From Nageia nagi (Eukaryota; Pinophyta), in the NCBI GenBank assembly GCA_050084985.1, contig JBITNC010000001.1, forward strand, positions 15,128,001 through 15,192,000: DNA of 64,000 nucleotides, written 5' to 3'. Within the stretch, counting starts at the first letter, position 1. Each line of letters begins with the position of its first letter. Made by a program: the position numbers and the translations under genes. The notes beneath the pieces are model-generated. The model saw only the letters and a list, made by a program, of their open reading frames with translations, had not been told where the DNA came from and made no database searches. Positions 10,141 to 23,031 of the stretch are shown piece by piece.

Positions 10141-12400
10141 TATAGCTTTATTTTACATCTTGAAATCAATGTAAATTCATTAGTATGTTAATGCACTTTT
10201 GAATTCCCTTATTCTTATACGTTGATTTGAGTTAATTAGCTTATATAAATTATACAATAAATGTTTATGTACTTTTAGTTCATTTAGAGTAAAACCCTAG
10301 ATGATACCAAAACACATATCAATAATGACTATGAATACTTAATTCCTAAATATACAATTTGTAAAATTATGGTTCATGTTGGTCAAGTTTGTTCAAATAA
10401 ACTGATAAATCCCCTAGGTAGAAGCAATCCAAATAGAAATAATAGTAGCAATACACAAAGGATATATGATAAAAAATATAATACGACCCATGATTCCTAA
10501 AATAATTAAGATAGATGTAGGTAAAGTAATCATGGAAAATAAAATAAAAAATCATGTTGACTCCCTCTCAAAGATTAAAATTGAAGAGAATAATACCAAA
10601 AAGCTAGATAATGAGAATAAATAGACATAAGATATCAATAATTACTTTATTGACCCTTCAATTATCACTCCTCCCTTTCAATCCCATGCTCTACAATACT
10701 AAATCATTTACAAATTGAAGATTATAATCTTAAAAATTTGCAATAATAACCTTATCCCCTATGAAACACCAAGAGAACCATAAAAATATTCTTTAGTAGT
10801 TTTAGGTTGACTTGCATATTAATTTATATTATTAACATTTCGAGTCCAATCTATGGGACCCCTATTTGAAAATATCAAATGAGGAAGATAAAAATAGTCA
10901 ATGTTGGGAGAAGCCCAATTGATAGACCCAAAAAACTTAAGGTGGGATACCATGAAATAGCCATGTATATTGCAGATGGAATGCAAAGTATATTTGACTA
11001 AAGTGATAATTCCTAACCCCATGATACAAAAAATGACTATTACTCCACTTTATTGGAAGGGACTCCCTCCCTCCCTATGGTACAAGGATGAGATTTATTA
11101 TATTTTTGCTCAATCTTATTTTATCCAAAATTCAAAATTATTAATCAACCTACATGGACTTGTCAAGCATCTGAATAATTGATTAACTTGATCCTTAGTA
11201 CATGCTTTACTCTTATACAAGGATATGTACCCTATCCCACAACCCATCATTATATCATAAACATGATCATATGAAGAATGAATAACAACCTCCCTCTCAA
11301 TATGCCTTCTTTAATACCTTCATCAATTAAAGGCATATAAAAAAGGAAATATGACATTAGCTCATTAGGCTTCTATGATGATGTATTTGGTACATATACC
11401 TAGTTTAATAAATCACTTTCACCCATCCTTGAATCTTCTTTCCTAATTATATTCACATTATTCATGACACACTCTTCCTCCCTTACTAATAGTAAGATGT
11501 AATCGAGCACTCATGATGAATATCAAAATTATCCAATAGTTTGGGTGGAGCATCAAGCAAGGGATGTTATTGAATATGTCAAGATGTACTAGAACCCTTA
11601 TAATGAACATGGATCTAAAATGGATTTCAAACAGTGGAAAATGAAAGTTTTAAATTTTGTATTTTTTTTCTCTTCCATATTAAAGAGCTCTCTTCCATGA
11701 TTCCAATGCCTGAAACAACATAGAAAATGGAGCAATGGTTTGTAAGTTATGGCTTTTCAAAATTTGAAGTTAAATATAAAAAAATGCAAAATGTACATGA
11801 AAGGCTCTATTGGTGGACTCATCAGGAGTAGCTCGAGTTGATTCAAAGATTAAAATTTTCATAATTGGTACCCTATATTATGGTGAACTTATAGTTAAAA
11901 TTATAAGGAATTTGGATAAAAGACTTGAAAGTTATGGCACTTGAAAAATGGTAAATTCTCATTCTGCATTCATGATAGTCAAATTTTGATAGTTGTCAGG
12001 TGTAAATCTACATTAGAGACCAACTTGATGATGATGCTAGGAGCTACCAGTAAGGATTTAAAGCATGAAATTTAGCAAAGTTAAGCTACATATATCCAAT
12101 AATACCTAGATGAAATTTTGTGACATTTGAAATTATTATCATGAAGTTGTGATCATGAAAAAATGGCACTAGAAGCAATTTTGATAGTTTTGCAAAATCC
12201 AAAAAAAATAGAAGAATATAACCATATGAGGCCAAAACAATGCTACAAGAATAAAAATGAGGGAGATTATTGTTGTGAGCGTGAGAGAGCATATTGTAAA
12301 GAAGAAAAAATGATAAATATTATCTTATCATTATGTAACCATAAACTCCAAATTTGTAATCCCTTAATGTTATAAAAGAGAATATGAAGTATGGAAAAAG
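10141..12400. other. unassigned AT-rich sequence
   Basis: Several open frames of 60-70 codons lie here (for example 10,819-11,022 minus and 10,970-11,182 plus). I recognise no family in any of them, and no LTR boundary, hairpin or repeat stands out. Confidence 0.4.
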
Positions 12401-12970
12401 TTAATTCTGTTTAGTGGATTTTTCCTCCCAAGTGGAGTGTGTTAGTATAGGTTTGAAAAGAATGTAAGAGGCTCCATTTTATTGTAAACTCCATGGAGAA
12501 TAACTAAACCATGAGAGTAATATCAGAGGTGCATTTCAAGCTTGCATAGAAGAAGAAAAAGAACATGGACAAGATTATTGCCATGGAGAAAGAAGTGGAC
12601 AACGTAATTACCATGATGAAAAAAAAGAAGATAAAAAGTAGTTGTAAATATGTCATCCCAGGACAAGATACGTGGAACTATGCTCAAGGAATTTCGTTGA
12701 AAAGAGAGTCATCTTCAAGTAAGGGATTTAGTGGAGAGCCTACAGTGATCATGTGATTCAGCATTTGAAAAATAAAAGAGTGAAGCAAGAAGGATCATAC
12801 AAGTGACATTGTAAAATGGAATCTACAATAATGGATTTCTATTTGCTGGATGTAGACCACATCATTCGAACCAGAGTAACTATGTGTGTTTTTGATTTGG
12901 TGTGCATTTTTATTTCTGCAAGCACTAAAATGAACAAAGTGTAAAGATCTAAATTAAATCTTGAATTAGG
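12401..12970 (+). mobile_element. possible copia LTR remnant
   Basis: The text near 12,420 ('ggatttttcctcccaagtgg') and near 12,852 ('ctggatgtagaccacatca', then ttcgaaccagagtaac) has the phrasing of R/U5 regions of plant Ty1/copia LTRs. No partner LTR, primer-binding site or target duplication was found, so this is tentative. Confidence 0.35.
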
Positions 12971-13599
12971 GTTTACAGATTAAACACCTACATAATTACA
13001 AACACTTCTAAAGATAATCTAATAAGAGTTAGAAATATATTGTTCAAAATTTCTATGGAGTCCATTGCAAAAGCCACCAACCCCAACTTGTAAGGAAGAT
13101 GGCACATGAATTAGAAAAAAATCTAAGCATAAAGATATTGATATCTTCAATGATTAAGAGAAAAATTTCATCCCTTTTAGAAATGGATGGAAGTGGGAAT
13201 GTCTCCCTCACCCTCAAAGGCAAATTGCCAAAATGTTGACGTAACACTTTACCATGGAAGGAAGATATTCAATGCTTTTTATATTTCTCAACCACTTCGT
13301 GCTTGGTAAACCCTATTATTAACCTTATTTTATGTTTAATTCTCTTGAAAATTTAATTGCAATGGATTATAAAAAAGTAAATTACCCCTTATATCAATGA
13401 CTTCTTCAATTTCTATATGAATATGTAATTATGCTTATACCCTTGGTTAAAACTACCCCCTAAAACTGCCTTGGCTTTGATCTTTTATATATAACACACC
13501 AATTAATAAATTCTTTGGTAGATGAAACAAGAGACATAGAATAATATTTATCTCTTTATATGAGGCCTCTCATATGGTTTCTTACTTTACCACACATTG
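12971..13599. other. no recognised feature
   Basis: AT-rich sequence with one 64-codon minus-strand frame (13,053-13,247) that resembles nothing I know. Confidence 0.4.
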
Positions 13600-13795
13600 A
13601 ATCTCCCCCTCCTTCTTTAGTTACTTATATCATCCTTCTACAAATCTACTCTCCCCTTCCCTAATAGCACCTACTCCCTCCAATCCCCTCCACCCCTCTA
13701 CCCTCTTCACCTCCATTCCCATAGTCTTCCCCTCCCCCTTCACACCCCTATCTCCATATCCTTCCCCTCCCCTCTCATCTCTAATGAAAGTAGAA
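13600..13795. repeat. pyrimidine-rich low-complexity tract
   Basis: The plus strand is almost entirely C and T (ccctcc, cttcccc phrases) for about 190 bases. The Gly/Glu/Arg-rich minus-strand frame over it follows from composition and is not evidence of a gene. Confidence 0.85.
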
Positions 13796-16700
13796 GGCCA
13801 TTGGTTACCCAAAATACTCTAGCTTCAAGTAGAAGAAAATAAAGAACCAATTTAGGAAAACATAAAATATTCAATAATATATCTCAAATTAATAGTTAAG
13901 AAATAAATACCAAAGTGTTCGAAGTTAAAATAAGAGGTCTCCTAGACTACCTTAGTACCAACTTCAAAGTTGCAATAAGATTGATTGACTCTACCAACTT
14001 AATGTTGTAATTATATTTTTCTATATTGGTTGTCTTTATTATTTTCCTACTATATATTCAATATCTACATTGGAACTACACTGCTATATCAAAATAATTT
14101 TATAAATTTAAATATTATGTAAATACAACTTTGAGTCCATGTATAAAAACTCCTTTTTCACCCTATTAAAAAAAACTAAAAAATGTTCTAAAACTTTTTT
14201 TTTGTTGAACTAGAGTGAAGGAAGCTTAAAAGATAATGCATTTGTATCATGCAACCAACTATTGTGAATTTATTTGAATAATCTAATGAACATGATGGCA
14301 TATCAATATGAAGTTAAATAAATGAATTATAATTGAAAGCATGGCAATCATCAAAATAAAAATAAAAATAAAAAATAAAGATTTTTTTTTATGCTTGATA
14401 AAAAGCTTATTTAATTATCAAATATGGAAACAATATAACATGCAACCACTCATTAGAATGATTTCAAAACTCGGAATGATCTCAAAACTAAGAATCTTGA
14501 GATTTTGTCACCTAACAGTGCGATATTAAATACAAAAGTAATAATAAAAATATAATAGTTGTCAATATTGCTAAAATAAAAATATTTTATCAAACTATAT
14601 ATATGTATATATATGTTGATTGCAGGGCATCAAAGTGTAGTCAAATTATCAAATGTACATGAATGATTATCTAAAAATATAGTTTTGTGTAAATTCTTAA
14701 ATGAATAGTGGAATTAAACCATGTAATGAAACCATTAAAAGATTATTGAAATACCTAACAATAAAATATTAAAATTTAAGATTGACACAATATTAAGAAT
14801 TGATCCAAAATGAAGAATAAGAATCTTGAACTAAGGTTGTTTCTTATTTGGAACTAGAAAACCGAATAACAAATAGGACATGATGGTTGATGGAAAGGTG
14901 GAATTGCAAGAGAATACCCAAATCCAAATCTTGAGAATGTGACTTTAACTAATAGAGGAAGGAGAATTACCCATAAGTTGAGAATGGTTTCCTCTTGTAA
15001 TAGTCATATGGATGTAAATTTTATTTTTATTTGCATTAGTCCAAAGCCTTTAAATAGATCAATTATAATGCTAAAAATAATACAACGAATATTTTAGGTA
15101 GGAATTCAACTCCATACAGTTATCAAAGAGGCTAAGATAGAAAGAACGAATATCTCTTATCTTATTTAGCTAATTACTCGTTAAATGTTTGTTAGTTTTA
15201 AAATAAATTTTATAAAATATAAAAATTTCAAATACTTTGCAAGATTTAATCCTCATCATTATCTTTTAAAAATTATAACATCTAAATTTATCAATACTAA
15301 CATATCTATATACATATAAATCAAAATATACCTTGTTTGAATTATTCTTATACACATAATATATATGAATACCAACTCAAAAAAATAACAATACATCACA
15401 TTATATTAAGTACTTTTATTTAGATAATTAACTTATATTATTTTTTATATTCTATTAATATAATATAATTAAATAATAATTTTTTATCTTACTAATTAAT
15501 AAAATTTATTAGATAGATTCTCAAAATACTCTATTCATCTAAAATGCCAATATAATTATAGACTAAAAAATGTATAAACAAAACAAAAGAATGTAGATAA
15601 ACCACCCTCTCTCCCATTCATATTTAAGCATTAAAAGTCCACTCTCTTTTCCTAATTTCATAGATGCCTACACACAATGTCTTCTATTATTAGAAAAGAA
15701 GCACATCATGGATATTGTACCAAATTCCAATTACCTCACATAAGACTCCTATCAAAGCAATATGGTGTTGAAAAACAAAATCAAAAGACATTGACTTGGG
15801 ATATTCTTCTCCATAGTTTGAATAAGACATTGACTTAATGACTTTTAGGAAGAAAAGACATGCAACAACCTTTGATATTGATACACATATTTCTATAATA
15901 AAATGAAATCTACAAATCAGACTATATATTTATCTTTTGAGTTTGCCATATGGTTTTGTCATATTATTTGAAAGATATCCCAATCATAGTTGAATATACA
16001 AGGAGATAGATGTTGAAAGCAAGAGATTCGCACGGTAGGTGTGGGTAAGGGAAACATCATCTTCAGCTATTTTGTATTGTATTTGTAGTGCTCAAAGGAA
16101 TTTAAGAAATATTTTTAATTTAATATTTGTGTATGACATGTTAATTACGTAAGTTAATAAATATAGTTAATTTGTATTTGTATTTTATTAATTAAAAGTG
16201 GAGAGGGTTTGATGATAATAGTGGTGGTGGAAGGGATAAGTAGAAATGGTTCAATGTGAGTTTTAGTAGCACATGTAGATTGACATGTTTTCTTTTTGGT
16301 CACGTTTTAGTTTATGTTTTGTTTCACTAGTTCTGTGGAATGATAGCATGAAGTTTTCTATGATCATACAAAGTTAGGCTTTGGTTTTGCAATATTTATT
16401 ATTATTATTATGAATACAAACAGGACTGAACTTTATATTTTATTTATTATAGTAAAATAAGTAAATTAAAGGTTAAGAGGAAGAGAAATAATACTTATTA
16501 ATAGTATTTGTTTGATATAGGTTTGATTTTTAATTTATGAATTTTTAAATTATGAGAGTTATTTATGTTAGTTAAGATTTTTTGTTTATCTTGATGAAAA
16601 CTTAAATTCAACATATGTAAATAAGATTTAAAAAGATGCTTCACTCTATTATTATCTTTAATAATTATTATTTAGAAGTGATTCATTCTTATATATACTT

Positions 16701-16965
16701 AGGTATCGATATTAGTTATACATTTTTTTAAATGAAAAAAGTTATTTAATTAATTAAATATTTTTACTATAAAAAGTGGTTGGTGGACAAAATCACACTC
16801 TTAAGATACCACATCAACCTTAATTATGGGTTAGGATAACAAAACATTGTTACTCATAAATTGTCAAAACATTAAAGAGTTGATGACCACCACATCAAAA
16901 CAACAGTACTAAAGACATTTAAAAAGCATTTAGGAAGGACCCCTTGATAGGCATGTTGCTATCCA
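13796..16965. other. AT-rich stretch without recognised genes
   Basis: Very AT-rich sequence with only short chance frames. An A-rich (AAAAT)-like run lies at 14,349-14,385 and an ATT run at about 16,393-16,411. The part nearest 16,965 may be the far side of the LINE interrupted by the next gypsy element, because it is one flank of that insertion. Confidence 0.5.
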
Positions 16966-16970
16966 CCATG
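16966..16970. repeat. target-site duplication CCATG (left)
   Basis: CCATG here and at 23,032-23,036 exactly bracket the gypsy element. A 5-bp duplication is the expected LTR retrotransposon integrase signature. Confidence 0.9.
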
Positions 16971-17571
16971 TGTAGACAAAAAATAATGTGCATGCAATAA
17001 ATAAAACACTATCTCTCTACAAATGTAATACTAAAGTATATATAAAAAATATACTAGTTTATGCTAATGATAATAATTTACCTTCATCAGATCAAAATCA
17101 ATAAGTTATAAACAAGAACTTCAATGCAATCTCCACTCACTTAGGCTTAAGAACTATGATGTTGACGTCTTAGTGATAATATGAATGCAAAAATTAAATT
17201 TTGTGAAGCATGACAAAAGGTAGATAAGAAATCCTTAGATAGGTGGTGTTACAAAATATCATTGTTATTCAGATGATAAGATATGCATGTGTTCACCTAT
17301 TCGGTATTGATGATCTACTGATGATGAATCATTGCCTTTGATATTCCTTTATAGTAACATTTTGATCCTCTCCTTTTCTTAGGATATTCACATATTTCAT
17401 AACTTATAATGCCTTTATAGATATCTGATACTACTTTCATTATTTTGTGGTTCTTTTACATTGATTACATTACCTTGTGTGTATTTTAACTCCTTTTTAC
17501 AATAAATATCCATTGATGCTATAAAAAATTAATTATTTAATAAATAAGAATTCATTTTTAGGCATCAACAT
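16971..17571 (-). mobile_element. 3' LTR of the gypsy element
   Basis: On the minus strand it starts TGTTGATGCC right after the polypurine tract and ends ...CTACA. It aligns along its length with 22,402-23,031, apart from about 29 bases missing near 17,180. Shared phrases include gataagatatgcatgtgttcacc. Confidence 0.88.
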
Positions 17572-17586
17572 TTTGCCTCTCTTTGG
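17572..17586 (-). promoter_or_regulatory. polypurine tract of the gypsy element
   Basis: The minus strand reads ccaaagagaggcaaaa and is followed directly by TGTTGATGCC, the start of the 3' LTR. Confidence 0.75.
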
Positions 17587-18590
17587 AGGTGTGATGGAAG
17601 AATTGGAATTGCATATCCAAAGAAGAAGAGTAGAAGAAAAGTTTTGAGAACTTTACACTCTTATACGATAATATGATCCTTTAGTGAAGGTATTTGATTG
17701 TGCCCTTTTAACTTGGTTTCCTTAGGAGAGTTCCATGGATGGAGTAGTGTAGGAAAAATATGCATTGTTGTTGTGGTTTTCCCTTGTGATGCTCAAGAAT
17801 GGAAGTGACTATTCCTTTATGTTTGGTAGTTGGGAGTCTAACGTTTTGGCTTCCACACTTTGAGAAGACAAAGCTTTGTTGATTTGAGGTGCAACGAATG
17901 ACACTAGCGATGTACATACAATACTGTTGATGATGTGGATGCTTTGAATTATTTTTTTATACATCATCCTTTTTCTACTTTTTTTAACAACTTGTAACAA
18001 AGAAGAAATTATAGATGCCCTATAATAAAAAGAAGGTTAGAAATATCTTGCAACATGTTTGGATACTCAATGAGGTGCATCATCCACTAGGCATGAATCA
18101 ATATCAACATCCTCACTAACTATCATATCACTGATTTCCTTTTAAGTAAGTTAACTCTCACTAGCCATATCCATCGATGATCATACATTTTATGTCTATG
18201 ATCTATAAACATTATGTTTTTATCACTATAAGCATAACCATATTATATATATGGATACATAATGAGGTGAATCATCCATTGAGTATGAATCAATGTCAAC
18301 AACCTCACTAAAGCTTGTATCATTGGTTTCCTTTTAAGTGAGTGAATTCTCACTAGGTGTATCATTGGTCATTGACGATCATGCATTTTATGTCCATGAT
18401 TTGTATACATTATGCTCATTTTTTTTACAATGTAGGCATCATACAAGAAAACATACAATGCTAATGCCTTAGGAAAAAATAAAAATATATCTTGAAATTA
18501 AAATACAAAAATATTATACACGTACCTCATTTTGATGCATCATGATAATATAAGGTACAAAGCTACTTCCTCATTCCTAGAAGCATTTTA
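17587..18590 (-). other. 3' spacer of the gypsy element
   Basis: Sequence between the integrase end and the polypurine tract. Two overlapping minus-strand frames (17,708-17,917 and 17,809-18,000) have no recognisable similarity. The region also holds the tandem duplication at 18,061-18,430. Confidence 0.5.
18061..18430. repeat. two-unit direct repeat, period 192 bp
   Basis: The phrase ggatac-c/a-t-c/a-aatgaggtg at 18,061 recurs at 18,253, and the match continues through tttccttttaagt and atgcattttatgt. The copies differ at a moderate number of sites. Confidence 0.85.
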
Positions 18591-18592
18591 AG

Positions 18593-18925
18593 TGCATGGC
18601 ATTGAAGATTTTTGGTTCTTCTTTGCCATCCATTGAAGATAATCTATATGCACTTGATCCTGTAGCTTATACTACAATAAATGGTTGTAGCCAATTTGGC
18701 TCAAACTTTCCTTTGACATCATCATTTGCAGTTGTTTTATTGATGTTCTCTTTTAAGACCAAGTCTCCTACTCGAAAAGTTTTTGGCTTAATATTTTTTT
18801 CAAATGATATTTTTAGTTTTGCATGATATGATTTTTGATGCTTAATTACATAAATTCATTTTTCATCCAGAGCTTTTAAATGTTGCAACCTAACTTATCT
18901 TGCTTCTTCATCTTGCTACACTTGA
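18593..18925 (-). pseudogene. gypsy integrase C-terminal region remnant
   Basis: The minus strand reads KALDEKQ, then KPKTFRVGDLVLKE, GKFEPNW, and YRLSSMDGKEEPKIFNAMHL. This is the 'R.F.VGDLVL....GKF.P.W.GPY.....YRL...DG......NA..LK' pattern at the integrase C-terminus of plant gypsy polyproteins. One stop interrupts it. In an active element the domain helps bind DNA ends and target chromatin. Confidence 0.85.
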
Positions 18926-19640
18926 AACAATTTATTAAAGTTTACTTCTTATCCAAAATATCCATGTTGACTAAGAACATAATTTGGATTTCTTTTATCA
19001 TTTAATTTGGGAAACTCTAAATGTTACCTTATGTATTTTAATGTGTCATCATCAGTGAAAAATTAATCAAACTCAAGAGGTATAGTATCATCAATCCATA
19101 GATCTTCATCGATTTCATCAAAAAGCTCAATCATAGTGCATTATGGAATAAACTTTATGGGATCTAATATTTTATTAGTGTTTTAATCACTATCCAACCC
19201 TTTCTTATCTTTATGAGCCCTTAAATTATCAAGAAAATAAGGTATACCTTGTTTAGACTTTCCTAATCCTCGATCCTTATATTTGCAATTTTGTGTTATG
19301 TATTTATACAAAAGGAGATGGAAGGGAGCTACTTGTATTTTATTTCATCATTTCATTCGTTAACTGAATAAGATTTGGAGATAACAATGTTGCAAAGAAA
19401 GAACCACTTGATTGTTCTTCAATTTATTGACATGTACACTCTACAATGGCTTCAACATGGTATAGATGCTATGAGTTCTTTATTATTATTGGATACCCCA
19501 AATCTTTTATGGAAGCTAACAAATCAAAATTTTATATTTTGTTTATTCCCTTTCTTATCTCTACAATTTGAACCTCTTTATCTACTTTTATCAATGCAAA
19601 TTCAACTTCCTTTGGAACTATTTGAAATTTAGGATAACTT
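18926..19640 (-). pseudogene. short pol remnant between protease and integrase end
   Basis: A minus-strand frame around 19,130-18,960 reads MIELFDEIDEDLWIDDTI and continues toward the integrase C-terminus. It resembles the linker seen near the integrase in some gypsy polyproteins. No RT 'YxDD' or RNase H motif is found here, which fits an internal deletion. Confidence 0.4.
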
Positions 19641-19699
19641 AGATCCAATCCTTCAATATTCAAATTTACCAAATTACATAATAAATAAGGCTCTTAATA

Positions 19700-20030
19700 T
19701 CCTATTACTATGTGTATCTTTACCTCATATTCATACTATAGAAGGTACTTCATCCATATCATGTAACTAAAGTCTTCTTATGAGTAAATTATATGAAAGT
19801 TTTCCACTCATGACATGAAAATTTATTTGAACATTCCTAAGACCTAATGTTACTAGAAGTATGACCAATCCATGTGGTTTTTTGGATGAACTATCATAGG
19901 CTCTTATACAAAAAGTTGGCTCTTATAAGGGATTGATTTTGACATCATTATCTTGAAGTTACTGTAAGAATTTTTGGGAAAAACATTGATAGCTAAACTA
20001 AGATCTACCATTGCTATTTTCATTTTCTAT
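19700..20030 (-). pseudogene. gypsy retropepsin remnant
   Basis: The minus strand reads MVDLSLAINVFPKNSY, where retropepsins of this group carry D-S/L-G-S-A-x-N-V-L-P. A following broken frame spells PHGL...GLRN...NFHVMS. The catalytic DSG triad is altered to DLS, so the enzyme would be inactive. It would have cleaved the Gag-Pol polyprotein inside particles. Confidence 0.7.
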
Positions 20031-20134
20031 CCATGTATCATAGATGTTACATATAGTGCTAAACATTCAAAAATGAGTTCCTTGCTAAGTTTTTCATACT
20101 TGAAAAAGGAAATTACATCACACTATTTAATATA

Positions 20135-20660
20135 TTAGAGTTTTTTAGAAAATAATGCAGTAAAAATATTTGTGGGGAATTTTTCCTTTTTGAACAACTC
20201 ATACAAGACCTCCCCATATTTTTTAGATGTGCTAATGGGATCATATAAGCTAATTTTAGTACAATTAGTTTTTAATTGTTCTATCATGCTATAAGCTTTT
20301 GGATCAAGTGAGAGATTTACTTGTTTAGTAGTCACCAAATTTGGGATGGACTTTGGATGGTCCCTTCTAATTGTAGCACAAGTATCCTTATATAATAATA
20401 TGGTATCAACATCTTTATATATATTTGAAGTATTTTCTTTGATTTCATAATATCCTTATGCAACGAGATTTAAGATAATAGCCTCAAGAGATTTGTAACT
20501 ATTTGTAGAATATCCTCTTCTTTGATGATAAGCATAATAAGTATATGAATTACCCATTGATACACTATCATCTTTTTTCTTTCTGTCTAATGGCTTTAAC
20601 AAGCCCTTTTTAACTAGATCTTGCAAAATAAGCCTTGGCTAAATAGAAAAAGTGAATGCA
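20135..20660 (-). pseudogene. gypsy gag C-terminus and pre-protease segment
   Basis: Near 20,520 the minus strand reads YAYHQRRGYSTNSYKSLEAI. This is the CxYH-x4-GHxTxxC zinc knuckle with both Cys and one His changed to Tyr. It runs into LSLDPKAYSMIEQLK, TKISLYD and YGEVLYELFKKE, the conserved helical stretch before the protease in plant gypsy elements (compare 63.5 kb and 49.97 kb). Confidence 0.8.
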
Positions 20661-21767
20661 CGATTTCATGTTGTAGCAGATCTAGTGAGAGTAGGTTTTG
20701 TAGCCATATTTACATTCTTTTCTTACTTTCTAGTATATAGATTTTTTTATCCTTGTTGTATGTGGTATTTGCATACTTAAGCGATCCAAGATAAATCAAT
20801 ACTTTATCTTTTACTAAAACTCTTTTTTCATAATTCAAAAATCCATATCGGTATAATCAAGATCATGTTGTTTAATAACTAGAAGAATGGAGTTAATAAA
20901 ATACCATAAATTTTAGTTTCATATAATTTATTATAAATGGATTGCCATACCTATTATCACCTAAAATTAATTTATGCATTTAAATTAATACATTAGGAAA
21001 TATGTGCTCGCACTTATACACCTATTTCAAGAATATTAATGTTATTTTGGATGTGGTCAATATATATCATCAACTTACTATATTCTTGTTTATGTAGGTA
21101 CATGTCGACCTAAGGAGTAGGTCATATTATTATCTATATAAATAGGGATCTAATAGTAAGTCCACATCAAGGATATACATGATCCCATATCTGGTCTTGA
21201 TGATGGTAGTCTTTTAGGTGCCTCTTGACACTACCATTTAAGGTTAGGTTTGTTTACTTCCTTATGTGAGCATCTTGACAATTGTTAGCTTATCTAAGTA
21301 TCAAACTACAATCATTGAGAGTCTATGTGGAGGCATAGAGTCAGTTTAGAATGGACTATAGTTTAACAAAGACTGCTGATACTCCTTAGTAGAAGAAACA
21401 AACCATCGATGCTCCTTTTGAGCATGAAATAGACCACCCATGGCCCTCTCTTTGGATCACCTTGCTCCATGAATTTGGGTGTATACTCCATTAGTTGTTA
21501 AGGCTTCATCACTATCTTTCATTCATCGATATCAGGTATGTTCCATGAGGTAAGTATACAAACTCAATCTTGTTTGCTGATGTCATTTTGATTCCAATTA
21601 TTCATTATCTTCTATATTAGCTTTTCTTGTTATAAATTGCTATCCATTAGCTTAGAATTACAAATATCCTTTAGGAAATAAGATATTCATTTATTTTATT
21701 CTTGAATTTTTATTTGTAAATAATACCTTTTTGAATCTTGGAATATATTTTCCATGGTTTCACTGCT
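20661..21767 (-). other. spacer within gypsy gag, possible nested LTR fragment
   Basis: Gag similarity stops below 21,768 and resumes only at the zinc knuckle near 20,530. This gap of about 1.1 kb is longer than usual. A plus-strand TATATAAATAGGG at about 21,137-21,149 looks like an LTR promoter. A nested fragment is possible, but no boundaries or target duplication were found. Confidence 0.35.
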
Positions 21768-21971
21768 TTATTGGTACAAGGCACATAACTCTATAACAAC
21801 ACTTTTCCATTTGATGTTTTGCTTGTATTGGTTCATGAATACCTTTACTAGTGACTTGAATGAGTTTATGAATCTCTTTGGTAAATTATAGAACCATTGG
21901 CTGGTATCACCTTTCAAACTCCTTGGGAAGAGTTTTTCCATCAATTTCTCCTCATATGCTAATTTCAACAA
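21768..21971 (-). pseudogene. gypsy gag core (Retrotrans_gag)
   Basis: The 67-codon minus-strand frame contains KLFPRSLKGDTSQWFYNLP and INSFKSLVKVFMNQYKQNI, then IELCALYQ. This is the 'LF..SL.G.A..WF..LP...I.SF..L...F...Y' pattern of the Retrotrans_gag family. Its position just inside the 5' LTR fits gag. Confidence 0.9.
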
Positions 21972-22380
21972 GAACTCCTCTTGAAGCTTATAAGATGCTA
22001 TTTTGAGTATTGATCACCACTAAACATCTCAAACTTGGGGGAATTGAGGTTATAAGGTAAGGGATAATTATGGATATATATAAATAAGGGTGTGGTGAAG
22101 ACACCATCATAGTCTTTTTATTTTTGTTGAGATATCTGATGATTCTCAAGTTTTGATATTCTTGCTATTAGGGTAGCATCAAATACTGATTGAGTATTAT
22201 TGGTAGAGGCTTGCAGTTGGGAATTATTGTTGGTAAGAATTCATGTCAACATTTGTAATAATTTTTGTAATTCATTTGGTATCAGTGCTTTACGAACATA
22301 TAAAGCACAACATCAATATAATTGGAACTGTTACAGAATTAATATGTGAGATCTTGACTAGGAGGGCAAAGATAGTTTGA

Positions 22381-22401
22381 AAAAAATGGGTTCACCAAAA
22401 A
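22381..22401 (-). promoter_or_regulatory. candidate primer-binding site
   Basis: Directly inside the 5' LTR end (minus ...CTACA) the sequence is TTTTTGGTGAACCC. TGG at this spot would pair with a tRNA 3' CCA end. The tRNA cannot be named with confidence. Confidence 0.5.
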
Positions 22402-23031
22402 TGTAGGAGAAAAAAAATATTAATGCAATAAATAAAGTACTATCTCTATACAAATATAATACTAAAGTATATATCATAAATATACTAATTTATGCTAATG
22501 AAAATAATGTGCCTTCATCATATTAGAATTAATGAGCTATAAATAAGACCTTCAATGCAATCTCCACTTACTCGGGCTTAAGAACTATGGCACTGGTGCC
22601 TTGGTGATCACACACCATCTATGCCTTAAAATAAGCAATGTCAAGTGTAGAAATTAAAATTTACAAAGCATGATAAAAGATAAATAACATATCCTCAAAT
22701 AGGTGGTGTTACAAAACATTATTGTTATTCAGATGATAAGATATACATGTGTTCACCTATCCGATATTGATGATCTATTGATGATGAATCATTTGCCTTT
22801 GATATTCCTTCATAACAATGTATTGATCCTCTCCTTTTCTTGGGATCATCACATATTACATAGCTTATGATGCCTTTATGGTCATTTGATACCACTTTGA
22901 ATGTTTAATGATCATTTTACATTGATTACATTGCATTGGGTGTATTTTAACTTTTTTTGATAATAAATATCCATTGATGCTATAAAATATGAATTATTTA
23001 ATAAATAAGAATTAATTTTTAGGCATATATA
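22402..23031 (-). mobile_element. 5' LTR of the gypsy element
   Basis: Partner of 16,971-17,571. Its outer terminus is mutated (TATATATGCC against TGTTGATGCC in the other copy). It carries about 29 bases that the 3' LTR lacks. Confidence 0.88.

Larger units (their letters stand above)
16971..23031 (-). mobile_element. full-length Ty3/gypsy element lacking RT-RNase H-integrase core
   Basis: It is bounded by two LTRs (16,971-17,571 and 22,402-23,031) and identical CCATG target duplications. On the minus strand the order is 5' LTR, possible primer-binding site, gag, zinc knuckle, pre-protease, protease, integrase C-terminus, polypurine tract, 3' LTR. Only about 0.9 kb separates the protease from the integrase C-terminal region. 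Plant gypsy elements normally have RT, RNase H and the integrase core there (about 2.5 kb), and I find none. The element is therefore internally deleted, either as a mobile non-autonomous form or after insertion. All frames are broken. Confidence 0.85.

Noticed and set aside
13630-13812. Gly/Glu/Arg-rich minus-strand frame
   Set aside because: Explained by the pyrimidine-rich low-complexity tract; no domain or start context supports it.
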